Shown one piece after another: positions 33,947 to 41,171 of a DNA stretch of 64,000 bases. The notes under the pieces were generated by a model. The model saw only the letters and a list, made by a program, of their open reading frames with translations, did no database searches and was not told the origin of the DNA. The position numbers and the translations under genes were made by a program. The stretch is from assembly GCA_036389255.1 (NCBI GenBank), contig DASVQI010000024.1, forward strand, positions 310,001-374,000, read 5' to 3'. This stretch comes from JACVRN01 sp036389255. GTDB lineage: Bacteria; Acidobacteriota; Blastocatellia; Pyrinomonadales; Pyrinomonadaceae. The first letter of the stretch is position 1; the number at the start of each line of letters is the position of its first letter.

Positions 33947-35707
33947 TCATTTTGTGCTGGGGAAATATTCGCGCCAGCGCCTGTCTACAAGCTCTTTGAT
34001 GTCAGGACGGACGATGAGCTCCGCAGGGTAGCCGGGCTTCATGCGCGCGTCTATGACCACGGGCGCGGTGTAAGAGATGTGGTTGCGTACGACTTTCGCG
34101 TCCGCCGCGTGTATGTCTGCGGCAGGCTCGAAACGAGTCCACGTGGCCCACAGGAAATCTTGCGCGGAGCGGGCCACGCCCGCGTCGTCGTGAAGTACGA
34201 CAAGCGGCCACTCGCCAAAGGCTCCGTCACGCGCGAGACGCGCGGCCTGTCCCGGCTCTTTCTCGAACGGCTCGCCTTCGACTACCAGACAGCCCCCGCA
34301 GAAGACCTCCGCTCGCTTCACGCCTTGCGGCAACTCGCCCTTGAACTCACGCGGCAACTCCCTGACTGGCTCTCCAAGGCCCAGCATGATTGCCTTGCTT
34401 CCCTTATTCACCACCCCGCTCGTGTAATCCAGCGTGTCCATAGAGACGTTTGAGAAGATGAAGAGGTCGCTTTCGGGAGCGAAGCGCGCGAGTATATGCT
34501 CGAAGAGCTTTGGAAAGTCGCGCAAGTCCTGCGGCGTGTCCGTCAGCAGCAGAAACTTCGTGAGCGAGAGCTGGCCTTCGCCTAAGATTCTAAAGCCTGA
34601 GACGAGCGCTTCCCGACCGTAGCGCTCGCGCACCACAGCCGCGCAGAGCGAATGAAATCCCGTCTCGCCGTAAGTCCACAGGTCGCGCACGCTCGGCATC
34701 ACCAGTGGGAAGAGCGGCGAAAGAAGCTCCTGTAGATAGTCGCCTATGTAGAAGTCTTCCTGCCTCGGCTTGCCCACGACAGTCGCGGGGTAGATGGCGT
34801 CGCGGCGATGAAAGACCGCGTCAACGTGAAAGACCGGATAGTCGTGCTGCAAGGAGTAGTAGCCGTAGTGGTCTCCGAACGGCCCTTCGGGTCTTCTCTC
34901 CAGGGGCGGGACTGTTCCCACGAACGCAAACTCCGCTTCGGCTACGAGTCTGTGCGCTCCCTCAAGAGGATTCTTCGCCATGCGTATCTTCTCGCCCGCA
35001 AGCACAGAGGCCAGCACAAGCTCCGGGACGTCTTCCGGCAATGGGGCAATCGCGGAGAGTATGAGCGCGGGCGGCCCTCCCAAGAACATCGTCACGGGAA
35101 GCGGGCGGTTCATTTTTTCGGCCTCGTGATAATGAAAGCCGCCGCCCTTGTGAATCTGCCAGTGCATGCCCGTGGTAGCGGCGTCGTAACGCTGCACGCG
35201 GTACATCCCCAGATTGTGCTTCTTTGAAGTGGGATGCTCTGTGTAAACGAGCGGCAGCGTGACGAAAGGCCCGCCGTCTTCCTGCCACGTAGTCAGAATC
35301 GGCAGCTCATCAAGCCGCGCCGGTTTATCCATCACCTGAAGGACGGGCGCGCGCCCTACATTACGAGTTCCAAGTCTCAAAGCTTCCAGCGCGAGCGAGC
35401 GGTGCTGCCAAAGCTCTCTCGGGCGCGGAGGCAGAAGCGCTTCCGCCACGCGGACGGCTTCGCGCACAAGCGCCTCTGGCTTCCGTCCAAAGGCCCGCTC
35501 GATTCTCTGCTTGGTGCCGAAGAGGTTTGTGACTACAGGATAGCGGCTTCCCTTCACGCGCTTGAACATCAGCGCGGGGCCGCCTTCGGCTATCACGCGG
35601 CGATGAATCTCGGCCAGCTCAAGGTTCGGGTCAACCGTCGCCTCTATGCTGACGATCTCATTCTCACGCTCAAGCAGTTCTAAGAATGAACGCAGGTTTC
35701 TATGCAT
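33947..35707 (-). CDS. ubiD: UbiD-family decarboxylase
   Basis: 586 residues. The N-terminus (LRSFLELLERENEIVSIEA) and the prFMN-site motif ERRPEGPFGDHYGYYS are typical of UbiD. So are LGMYRVQRYD and PFVTLPLVYTEHP. These enzymes use prenylated FMN to decarboxylate aromatic or alpha,beta-unsaturated acids. In quinone synthesis they act on a hydroxybenzoate or a naphthoate. No ubiX-type prenyltransferase or other quinone gene is nearby, so the substrate remains open. It is the last gene of a minus-strand run with the M16 pair and the HEAT protein and is convergent with the kinase (6 bases apart). Confidence 0.88.
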   Translation of the reverse strand: MHRNLRSFLELLERENEIVSIEATVDPNLELAEIHRRVIAEGGPALMFKRVKGSRYPVVTNLFGTKQRIERAFGRKPEALVREAVRVAEALLPPRPRELWQHRSLALEALRLGTRNVGRAPVLQVMDKPARLDELPILTTWQEDGGPFVTLPLVYTEHPTSKKHNLGMYRVQRYDAATTGMHWQIHKGGGFHYHEAEKMNRPLPVTMFLGGPPALILSAIAPLPEDVPELVLASVLAGEKIRMAKNPLEGAHRLVAEAEFAFVGTVPPLERRPEGPFGDHYGYYSLQHDYPVFHVDAVFHRRDAIYPATVVGKPRQEDFYIGDYLQELLSPLFPLVMPSVRDLWTYGETGFHSLCAAVVRERYGREALVSGFRILGEGQLSLTKFLLLTDTPQDLRDFPKLFEHILARFAPESDLFIFSNVSMDTLDYTSGVVNKGSKAIMLGLGEPVRELPREFKGELPQGVKRAEVFCGGCLVVEGEPFEKEPGQAARLARDGAFGEWPLVVLHDDAGVARSAQDFLWATWTRFEPAADIHAADAKVVRNHISYTAPVVIDARMKPGYPAELIVRPDIKELVDRRWREYFPSTK

Positions 35708-35725
35708 CCGGGTTCGACGGCTTAA

Positions 35726-36358
35726 TCAGGGCGAGCCTTCTGCGGCACGCCCTACCTGTCGCGGGCGCGAGGGCGCTTCGGGTTGAGATTGCGCCAGCCG
35801 TTCGTTTATAGCCTGCGTAGCCCTCTGCGCGGCGGCGCTCACCTTGAGGTCGGTGGACTCTATAAGCGGCTTTATCTGCGCGAGCGTCGTCTGATTTCCT
35901 ATGTCGGCAAACACTTTCAAAAGCTCCACTACGACGCGCGGCTTGGCCGTTCCCAGAAACATGTAGAGGGGCTCAGCGTCGTCCAGCGTTCTTAAATAAG
36001 ATGCCGCCTGCTCGGCGCGTGAAGAATCCAGTTCGCGCACGACCGCGAAGAGCATCTCGGACTTGCTCATGCGATAGAGCGCCCAAGCCAGAGCCAGCTT
36101 GACGCGAGAGTTCTTCTCCTGAATGTAGTAGCCCTGCACAAGCTTCTGCTGCTCGTTGGCGGAAAGGCGCGCAAGCTCCTCTGCCGCCTGCTGGCGGACA
36201 ACGGCGTCCGCGCTTGCCAGCCTCTTCGACGCGGCCTGCGCGGCGACGTCATTCTGATTAGCAGCGTCCTCATCATCGCTCTGCGCGCTGGCCGCGCCCG
36301 CAAAGGCGCACACGAGCAGAAGAGCGAAAGCGGCTGCGAATAGCTTTTCTTTGAGCAT
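35726..36358 (-). CDS. secreted HEAT-repeat-like protein
   Basis: 210 residues. A signal peptide (FAAAFALLLVCAFAGAASAQ) is followed by an Asp/Asn-rich stretch. Helical pairs typical of HEAT/PBS lyase repeats come next (ASKRLASADAVVRQQAAEEL, LAQIKPLIESTDLKVSAAAQ). It is probably a periplasmic scaffold. The position between the M16 peptidase pair and ubiD suggests co-expression (14 and 18 bases spacing), but I cannot name a partner. Confidence 0.7.
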   Translation of the reverse strand: MLKEKLFAAAFALLLVCAFAGAASAQSDDEDAANQNDVAAQAASKRLASADAVVRQQAAEELARLSANEQQKLVQGYYIQEKNSRVKLALAWALYRMSKSEMLFAVVRELDSSRAEQAASYLRTLDDAEPLYMFLGTAKPRVVVELLKVFADIGNQTTLAQIKPLIESTDLKVSAAAQRATQAINERLAQSQPEAPSRPRQVGRAAEGSP

Positions 36359-36371
36359 AGAGCGTGACTCC

Positions 36372-37892
36372 TTATTTCATTCTGGCCCCGCCACTGCCTG
36401 CGCCGCCCGCAGCTTTTCTGAGGCTCGCTGAGTTCAGGTCAAGCTCCGCTTCGGGTATGACCTCAACGTTCTGAAAGCGCTTGCGCAGGTCTGCCAGAAA
36501 ATCGGAGGCGCGGCCTACGATGATGATGTCAGCGCCTTTCGCATCGAGGCGTGCGCCCGCGAAGCGTTGAATCTCGGACGCCTGAACATTCTGCACGCTC
36601 TTGATGTAGGTGTTGATTTCGTCAAGGCTTAGCCCGTTAAGGGCGAGCGATGCTACCTGCGTGACGAGCCCGTCTATGGTTTCAAGCTGGCGCGCATAGT
36701 TGCCTATGAGCGAAGCCTTTCGCGGGGTCAATTCCGTGTCGGGGATGCTGGCGCTGGCGAGCCGTGCAAGCTCCGTCATCAGAATCGAAGCGACTTCCGC
36801 GCCCGATTCATTCTTGGTCTGCGTGACGGCTATGAATGGGCCTGTGCTGCGCCGGACTTCCAGAGCGCTTCCGGCCCCGTAGCTCAGGCCGCGCTTGGTG
36901 CGAATCTCCTGATTGAGCCGCGCTGAATAGCCGCCGCCCAGCACGGAGTTGGTCACAATGCCGCGAAAGAAATCCGGGTCGGTGCGCTTCAACCCTGTGC
37001 GAGTCAGAACCACAGCCGCCTGTCCCGCGTGCTCCATGTCAACGACCACTACGCGCTGCCCGCTCTTTCGGGTCGTCGCTTCCCTTTCGGTAGAAGCCGG
37101 AAGGGGCGCTGACGGTTTGGCCCAATCTCCAAAGTAACGCTCGGCCAGCTTGAAGGCATCGTCGGAGCGAAGGTCGCCGCCGATGACTAGCAGGGCGTTG
37201 TCCGGGCGATAGTAGACGCTGTGCAGGCGCGTGATGTCTTCGCGCTTGATGAGAGCGAGCGATTCGGGCGTGCCTTCCAAAGGATGGCCATACGGCGAAT
37301 CGCCAAAGACAACGCGAGAGGCCACGTAACGCGCAAGCTGTCCAGGGTCTGCGAGCATGAAGCTCAACATGTCTATGCTCTGCTGGCGTTGTCTTTCAAG
37401 CTCATCCTCTTTGAAGGTGGGTCGCCTGACTACGTCCGAGAGAATCTCCATCGCCGGGTCAATCTGCGAAGAAGCTACGTTGACGCTCACCATTGAAGAG
37501 TCCCAGCGCGCGCCGTAATCAATCATGCCTCCGAGGGCTTCTATGGCTTCGGCTATCTGCGGCGCGGAACGCTTCGTAGTTCCCTTCGTCAGAAGGCTGA
37601 CGGTCATGTCGGCCAGCCCCGCGAGCTTAGGCGGGTCAATCTCGCCGCCGTTTTTGATTAACAACTGGGCCGTGGCCAGAGAGGTTCCGGGTCGCTCTAC
37701 AAAGATGACGCGCAGGCCGTTCGGCAAAGTCTTCTCCGCAGGCCGTGGAAAGTTTACGGGTCGCGGCGGCGCGGGCGGCGGCGGCGCTTCCTGCCCGAAG
37801 GAATTTGTCTGCATCATAAAAAGAGTGCCAAGTAATAGGTGACAGGTGACGAGCAAAGACAGAAGGCTCTTGAATCTTTTTCCACGTCTCAT
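36372..37892 (-). CDS. M16-family peptidase homologue without zinc site (partner subunit)
   Basis: 506 residues. It has the two-domain M16 fold (RPAEKTLPNGLRVIFVERPG; YYRPDNALLVIGGDL). The HxxEH zinc motif expected near residue 90 is absent (GLADMTVSLLTKG in its place). Non-catalytic M16 chains of this sort pair with an active chain, which here is encoded one base upstream of its start. The signal peptide (MRRGKRFK-SLLSLLVTCHLLLG) is encoded across a heptamer array. An alternative start at the following Met-Met would remove secretion. The C-terminus is Gly/Ala-rich. Confidence 0.85.
   Translation of the reverse strand: MRRGKRFKSLLSLLVTCHLLLGTLFMMQTNSFGQEAPPPPAPPRPVNFPRPAEKTLPNGLRVIFVERPGTSLATAQLLIKNGGEIDPPKLAGLADMTVSLLTKGTTKRSAPQIAEAIEALGGMIDYGARWDSSMVSVNVASSQIDPAMEILSDVVRRPTFKEDELERQRQQSIDMLSFMLADPGQLARYVASRVVFGDSPYGHPLEGTPESLALIKREDITRLHSVYYRPDNALLVIGGDLRSDDAFKLAERYFGDWAKPSAPLPASTEREATTRKSGQRVVVVDMEHAGQAAVVLTRTGLKRTDPDFFRGIVTNSVLGGGYSARLNQEIRTKRGLSYGAGSALEVRRSTGPFIAVTQTKNESGAEVASILMTELARLASASIPDTELTPRKASLIGNYARQLETIDGLVTQVASLALNGLSLDEINTYIKSVQNVQASEIQRFAGARLDAKGADIIIVGRASDFLADLRKRFQNVEVIPEAELDLNSASLRKAAGGAGSGGARMK
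37826..37857. repeat. heptamer array inside the 5' coding end of the M16 partner gene
   Basis: The words AGTAATA GGTGACA GGTGACG match those of the intergenic arrays at 32436 and 56066. Read on the minus strand they encode residues about 12-22 (SLLVTCHLLLG), the hydrophobic core of the signal peptide. Confidence 0.55.
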
Positions 37893-37893
37893 C

Positions 37894-39321
37894 TTATCTT
37901 ACCCCCTCTGTCGCCATAACATTTCCGCCCGCGCCCCACTCGCTTCTGCCCATCTTCATCTCTCCGTCGGGCGGCCCGTTCTTCGGCAGGAAGTGTATGA
38001 CCACGCGGTTCGTGTCCGTGAAATACTTTCTCATGACGCGCTGGACGTCGGAGGCTGTCACGGCCATGTACCTCTCGTTGTCAGAATTGACGCGGTTGGC
38101 GTCGCCCAATAGGACAGCCGCTTCGCCGAGCGCAAAGGCTTTGCCGTAGCTCGTCTCGCGCGCCTTCAACCGCTCAGTGATGAGCTGGTTCTTCGCCTTC
38201 TCCAGCTCTGCGGCCGAGATGGTTTCCGTCTGCAAGCGCTTCAATTCAGCCAGCAGCGCCTTCTCTCCCTCTTCGGCAGTCTTGCCGGAAGCCATCGTGG
38301 CTCTCAGCAGGAAGAGGCCCGTGTCTTCACGAAAGTCCGCCTCGGCCTCCACCTGCGAAGCCAACTGCTGGCGGTATATGAGCGATTGATAGAGCCTTGA
38401 GGATTCGCCCGCAGAAAGAATCGCGCTCGCCACGCGCAGGGCGAAGGCGTCATCGCTCGCCTGCGGCGGCGCTAGGTAAGAGATGGCGACAGCCGGGAGC
38501 GGCTCGTGCTCGCCGTACTCTACGTAGCGCGCCTCTTTCGTGCGCTCGGGTTCTTTGACGCTCACGCGCGGGAGCGGCGCGTTCGGCTTGGCTATGCGCC
38601 CGAAGTATTTATCAATCCACGCGTCAACTTGCTTCTGGTCGAAGTCGCCCGCGACTATGAGCGTCGCGTTGTCCGTGCGATAGAAGGTCTGGTGAAAAGA
38701 TTTAACGTCGGAGAGCGTGGATGCGTCCAACTCCTCTATGTTGCCTATGCCGGGCCGCTTGTAAGGGTGCCGGGTAAATGACTTCTGTTGTATGAGCAGC
38801 TCCAGCTTGCCGTAGGGTCTGGACAGGTAGCTCTGCCTGTACTCTTCCTTGACCACGTCGCGCTCGGACTTGAAGTTCGGGTCGTCCACGTTCAGAGCGC
38901 CCAGCCGGTCTGCTTCGGCCCACAGTAGAGTCTCTAGATAGTTCGACGGCACGACATCGAAATAGACCGTCACGTCGTCGGCGGTAAAAGCGTTGTTGAA
39001 GCCGCCCACGTCTTCCGTCAGGCGATCCATCATCTCTGCCTTCATGTTCTTAGTGCTCTTGAACATCATGTGCTCGAAGAGGTGCGCGAAGCCGCTACGG
39101 CCTTCCGGGTCATCCTTTGAGCCTACGTGATACCAGACCTGTATGGAGACGGTCGGGCTGGAATGGTCTTCGAGCGTGTAGACCTTCAGGCCGTTCGGGA
39201 GCGTGCGCTCGCGGTATTTTATCTGTGGCATCTTTTGCGTAGGCGTGGACGGCGTGTCCATATTCGTGTTGGCTAAAACAGAGGCGCACATGACAACCAG
39301 TGCGACAAAGATACGAAGCAT
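37894..39321 (-). CDS. M16-family zinc peptidase (active subunit)
   Basis: 475 residues with a signal peptide (FVALVVMCASVLA). The inverted zinc motif HLFEH is present (GFAHLFEHMMFKST, ~83-87). The third ligand Glu lies in the downstream VVKEEYRQSYL. The second half is the structural M16 domain (YRTDNATLIVAGDF). Pitrilysin-like enzymes cleave small peptides and misfolded fragments. Here the protein should act in the periplasm together with the inactive homologue encoded directly downstream. First gene of a four-gene run (M16, M16 partner, HEAT, ubiD). Confidence 0.92.
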   Translation of the reverse strand: MLRIFVALVVMCASVLANTNMDTPSTPTQKMPQIKYRERTLPNGLKVYTLEDHSSPTVSIQVWYHVGSKDDPEGRSGFAHLFEHMMFKSTKNMKAEMMDRLTEDVGGFNNAFTADDVTVYFDVVPSNYLETLLWAEADRLGALNVDDPNFKSERDVVKEEYRQSYLSRPYGKLELLIQQKSFTRHPYKRPGIGNIEELDASTLSDVKSFHQTFYRTDNATLIVAGDFDQKQVDAWIDKYFGRIAKPNAPLPRVSVKEPERTKEARYVEYGEHEPLPAVAISYLAPPQASDDAFALRVASAILSAGESSRLYQSLIYRQQLASQVEAEADFREDTGLFLLRATMASGKTAEEGEKALLAELKRLQTETISAAELEKAKNQLITERLKARETSYGKAFALGEAAVLLGDANRVNSDNERYMAVTASDVQRVMRKYFTDTNRVVIHFLPKNGPPDGEMKMGRSEWGAGGNVMATEGVR

Positions 39322-39618
39322 AATATTTCCTTCCAGAAAAAGGGGATGAACATGGAGCTAGGGGTGCGCCCTCCGGTGCCGGGCCTCTCTGCCTGCCGGA
39401 CAAATCCGACCGCTTTGATGCTCAGGAGCGGAAAAGCTGTTGCACACGGAAAAATCAAGTTCTAACACAAGTCTTGCTTTTACGCACAAACGCCCCGCAG
39501 GGGTTTCATCATTTCAAGAAGAAGTCCCCTTTTTCTTAGAGACTGGAATTATAGCGACTGGATAAATGCCGGTTGACACAGGGGATGCAGTAGCTATTTC
39601 AGAGCAGTTTCGCCCCCG
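39322..39618. other. intergenic region upstream of the M16 run
   Basis: 297 bases. It holds a GC hairpin CCCCGCAGGGG near 39491-39501 and a minus-strand TATAAT (39548-39553), which could be the promoter of the M16 genes. A plus-strand TTGACA (near 39573) has no gene in front of it. No open frame is convincing. Confidence 0.4.
39548..39553 (-). promoter_or_regulatory. possible -10 element for the M16 run
   Basis: TATAAT on the minus strand about 227 bases before the M16 start. The region 17-19 bases upstream (TGTCAACC) matches TTGACA poorly. Low confidence. Confidence 0.25.
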
Positions 39619-39915
39619 TCAATCAACATCCATAGGATTGATGTAGGGCTTATCCTTATCTTTTTCGGCGCGCTTCATGGCCTCGCGGAACTTCTCTTCC
39701 AGCAGGCGCTCGCGGTCTTTGAGCGAGCCCAGCTCTTGCTGAAAAATCTGCTCGCGCTGCTGCTTCTGCTTATCCAATCCCTTGAGCATCTCGTCAAACG
39801 AGGCGACGGGCTTTGTCTTCTCTTCGTGAGAGATAATAGCGCCCGTCTGCGCGTCTAAAGTAATAGTGGCTTCACAACAGGGGCAAATAATAGTAAATCG
39901 GGAATTGTCCGGCAT
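39619..39915 (-). CDS. small zinc-ribbon / coiled-coil protein
   Basis: 98 residues from the ATG at 39915, which has AAGGAG upstream. The open frame continues 49 codons further but without plausible content. The N-terminus (FTIICPCCEATITLDAQTG) contains a CPCC that could bind half a zinc site. The rest is charged helix (about 40-88: MLKGLDKQKQQREQIFQQEL). Conserved small proteins of this form occur in Acidobacteriota. No function is known to me. It stands alone between tRNA-Gly and the M16 run. Confidence 0.7.
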   Translation of the reverse strand: MPDNSRFTIICPCCEATITLDAQTGAIISHEEKTKPVASFDEMLKGLDKQKQQREQIFQQELGSLKDRERLLEEKFREAMKRAEKDKDKPYINPMDVD

Positions 39916-40081
39916 CGTCTCTTGCTCCTTGAAAGAAAGCGCTAATCGAGTCGCCACAGTATAACACCAAAGCGGCCTCAGGCAGCCCCAACGGATAAAG
40001 CTTGAACACACGCCAGCTCTTGAGAAAAAGAAAAAGCAGCCGCCCTTAACAAGCAACTGCAATATTAGAAGTAAATGTTAA

Positions 40082-40153
40082 AGCGGGCGACGAGGCTCGA
40101 ACTCGCAACTTTCAGCTTGGGAAGCTGACACTCTACCATTGAGTTACGCCCGC
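40082..40153 (-). tRNA. tRNA-Gly (anticodon CCC)
   Basis: 72 bases. Acceptor GCGGGCG/CGCCCGC. The anticodon stem TCAGC/GCTGA encloses the loop TTCCCAA, so the anticodon is CCC (codon GGG). The T arm reads GCGAG TTCGAGC CTCGT. The discriminator is U, as usual for bacterial tRNA-Gly. CCA is not encoded. Confidence 0.95.
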
Positions 40154-40229
40154 ACGAAAAAGAACAATGGCAAAAGAAAGATAATCAAGTACCGGCTCGG
40201 CTGTCAAATTATAGCTACAGGGCGCGCGT

Positions 40230-40613
40230 TCAGGATGCGGCCTTGCCTTCGATAAGGCTTTTGGCGATTTCGCCTAAGCGCGCCGTGTCTTCGGGCTTGC
40301 GCAGGCAGCCCTGGGCTCCGACGCTCGCCGTCTCCTGCTCGTCTATCAGATTAGAGAAGGCCGTGTAGAAGAGTATGGGCGTGTGCTGGTCGAAGCGGCG
40401 TATCTCGCGGCAAAGCTCAAGGCCGTCTTTGTCCGGCAGGCCGATGTCGAGCAGTATAAGCGCGAAGTTTTTCGTGCGCGCAAGGTCGAGCCCCTCGTCC
40501 GCAGTCCCGGCGGTAGTTACCTTGAAGCCTTCTCGTTCCAGCGAAAACTCCACCAGACTGCGAGTGTCCCGCGTGTCTTCTACAAAAAGTACCTGCCGCG
40601 CTTGCTTCTCCAT
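40230..40613 (-). CDS. single-domain response regulator (receiver)
   Basis: 127 residues, a bare CheY-like receiver. The acidic pocket is in FVEDTRD, the phospho-acceptor Asp is in LILLDIGLPDKDG (about 55), and the conserved Lys is in CLRKPED. It has no output domain, so it must act by protein contact or in a phosphorelay. It lies 12 bases after kdsC in the KDO block. The kinase is not identified; the Ser/Thr kinase in the same block is not of the matching class. Confidence 0.88.
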   Translation of the reverse strand: MEKQARQVLFVEDTRDTRSLVEFSLEREGFKVTTAGTADEGLDLARTKNFALILLDIGLPDKDGLELCREIRRFDQHTPILFYTAFSNLIDEQETASVGAQGCLRKPEDTARLGEIAKSLIEGKAAS

Positions 40614-40625
40614 CTTGTTCGTCCT

Positions 40626-41162
40626 TTACTTGATATAACGCTGCATCAAATCTTCCCAGTGCCCCTGAGCTTTCAGTATCAGCTCGCAGACCTCTCGGAC
40701 GGCACCGAAGCCGCCCGGCAGCCCGGTGACGTAATGCGCGGCACGTCGCGTCTCTTCCACGGCGTCCGCGACGGCGACGGCCAGCTCCGAGCGTTGCATA
40801 AGCGGGATGTCCGTCACGTCGTCGCCAATGAAAGCTACCTCTTCATCCTCGACACCGGCCTCGCGCAGCACTTCCTCGAACTCCTTAATCTTGTCCCAGG
40901 TGCCCTGCTTCACGTAAGTCATGCCAAGCTCGCGCGCCCGCCGCTCGACCAGCGTGGAGGTGCGGCCGGAAATGATTCCCGACCGAAGCCCTGCGCGATG
41001 AAGCAACACTAGCCCGTGACCGTCGCGTGTGTGGAAGCTCTTCTCTTCGTCGCCCTCGCCTACTAGCGTGATGCGACCGTCCGTAAGCACCCCGTCGCAG
41101 TCCATCAGCAGAAGGCGTATGCGCGATGCGCGCCGCTCTATGTCTCTTATCTCTTGCATCAA
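40626..41162 (-). CDS. kdsC: 3-deoxy-D-manno-octulosonate 8-phosphate phosphatase
   Basis: 178 residues, the compact C0-type HAD phosphatase without a cap domain. Motif I is LLMDCDGVLTDG, motif II is GIISGRTS, the Lys motif is YVKQGTWDK and motif III is FIGDDVTDIPLM. The C-terminal GGFGAVREVCELIL is the KdsC tail that closes the neighbouring subunit's active site. It removes phosphate from KDO 8-phosphate before activation by KdsB. It is co-directional with kdsA and kdsB. Confidence 0.93.
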   Translation of the reverse strand: MMQEIRDIERRASRIRLLLMDCDGVLTDGRITLVGEGDEEKSFHTRDGHGLVLLHRAGLRSGIISGRTSTLVERRARELGMTYVKQGTWDKIKEFEEVLREAGVEDEEVAFIGDDVTDIPLMQRSELAVAVADAVEETRRAAHYVTGLPGGFGAVREVCELILKAQGHWEDLMQRYIK

Positions 41163-41171
41163 GGGCCTCTA

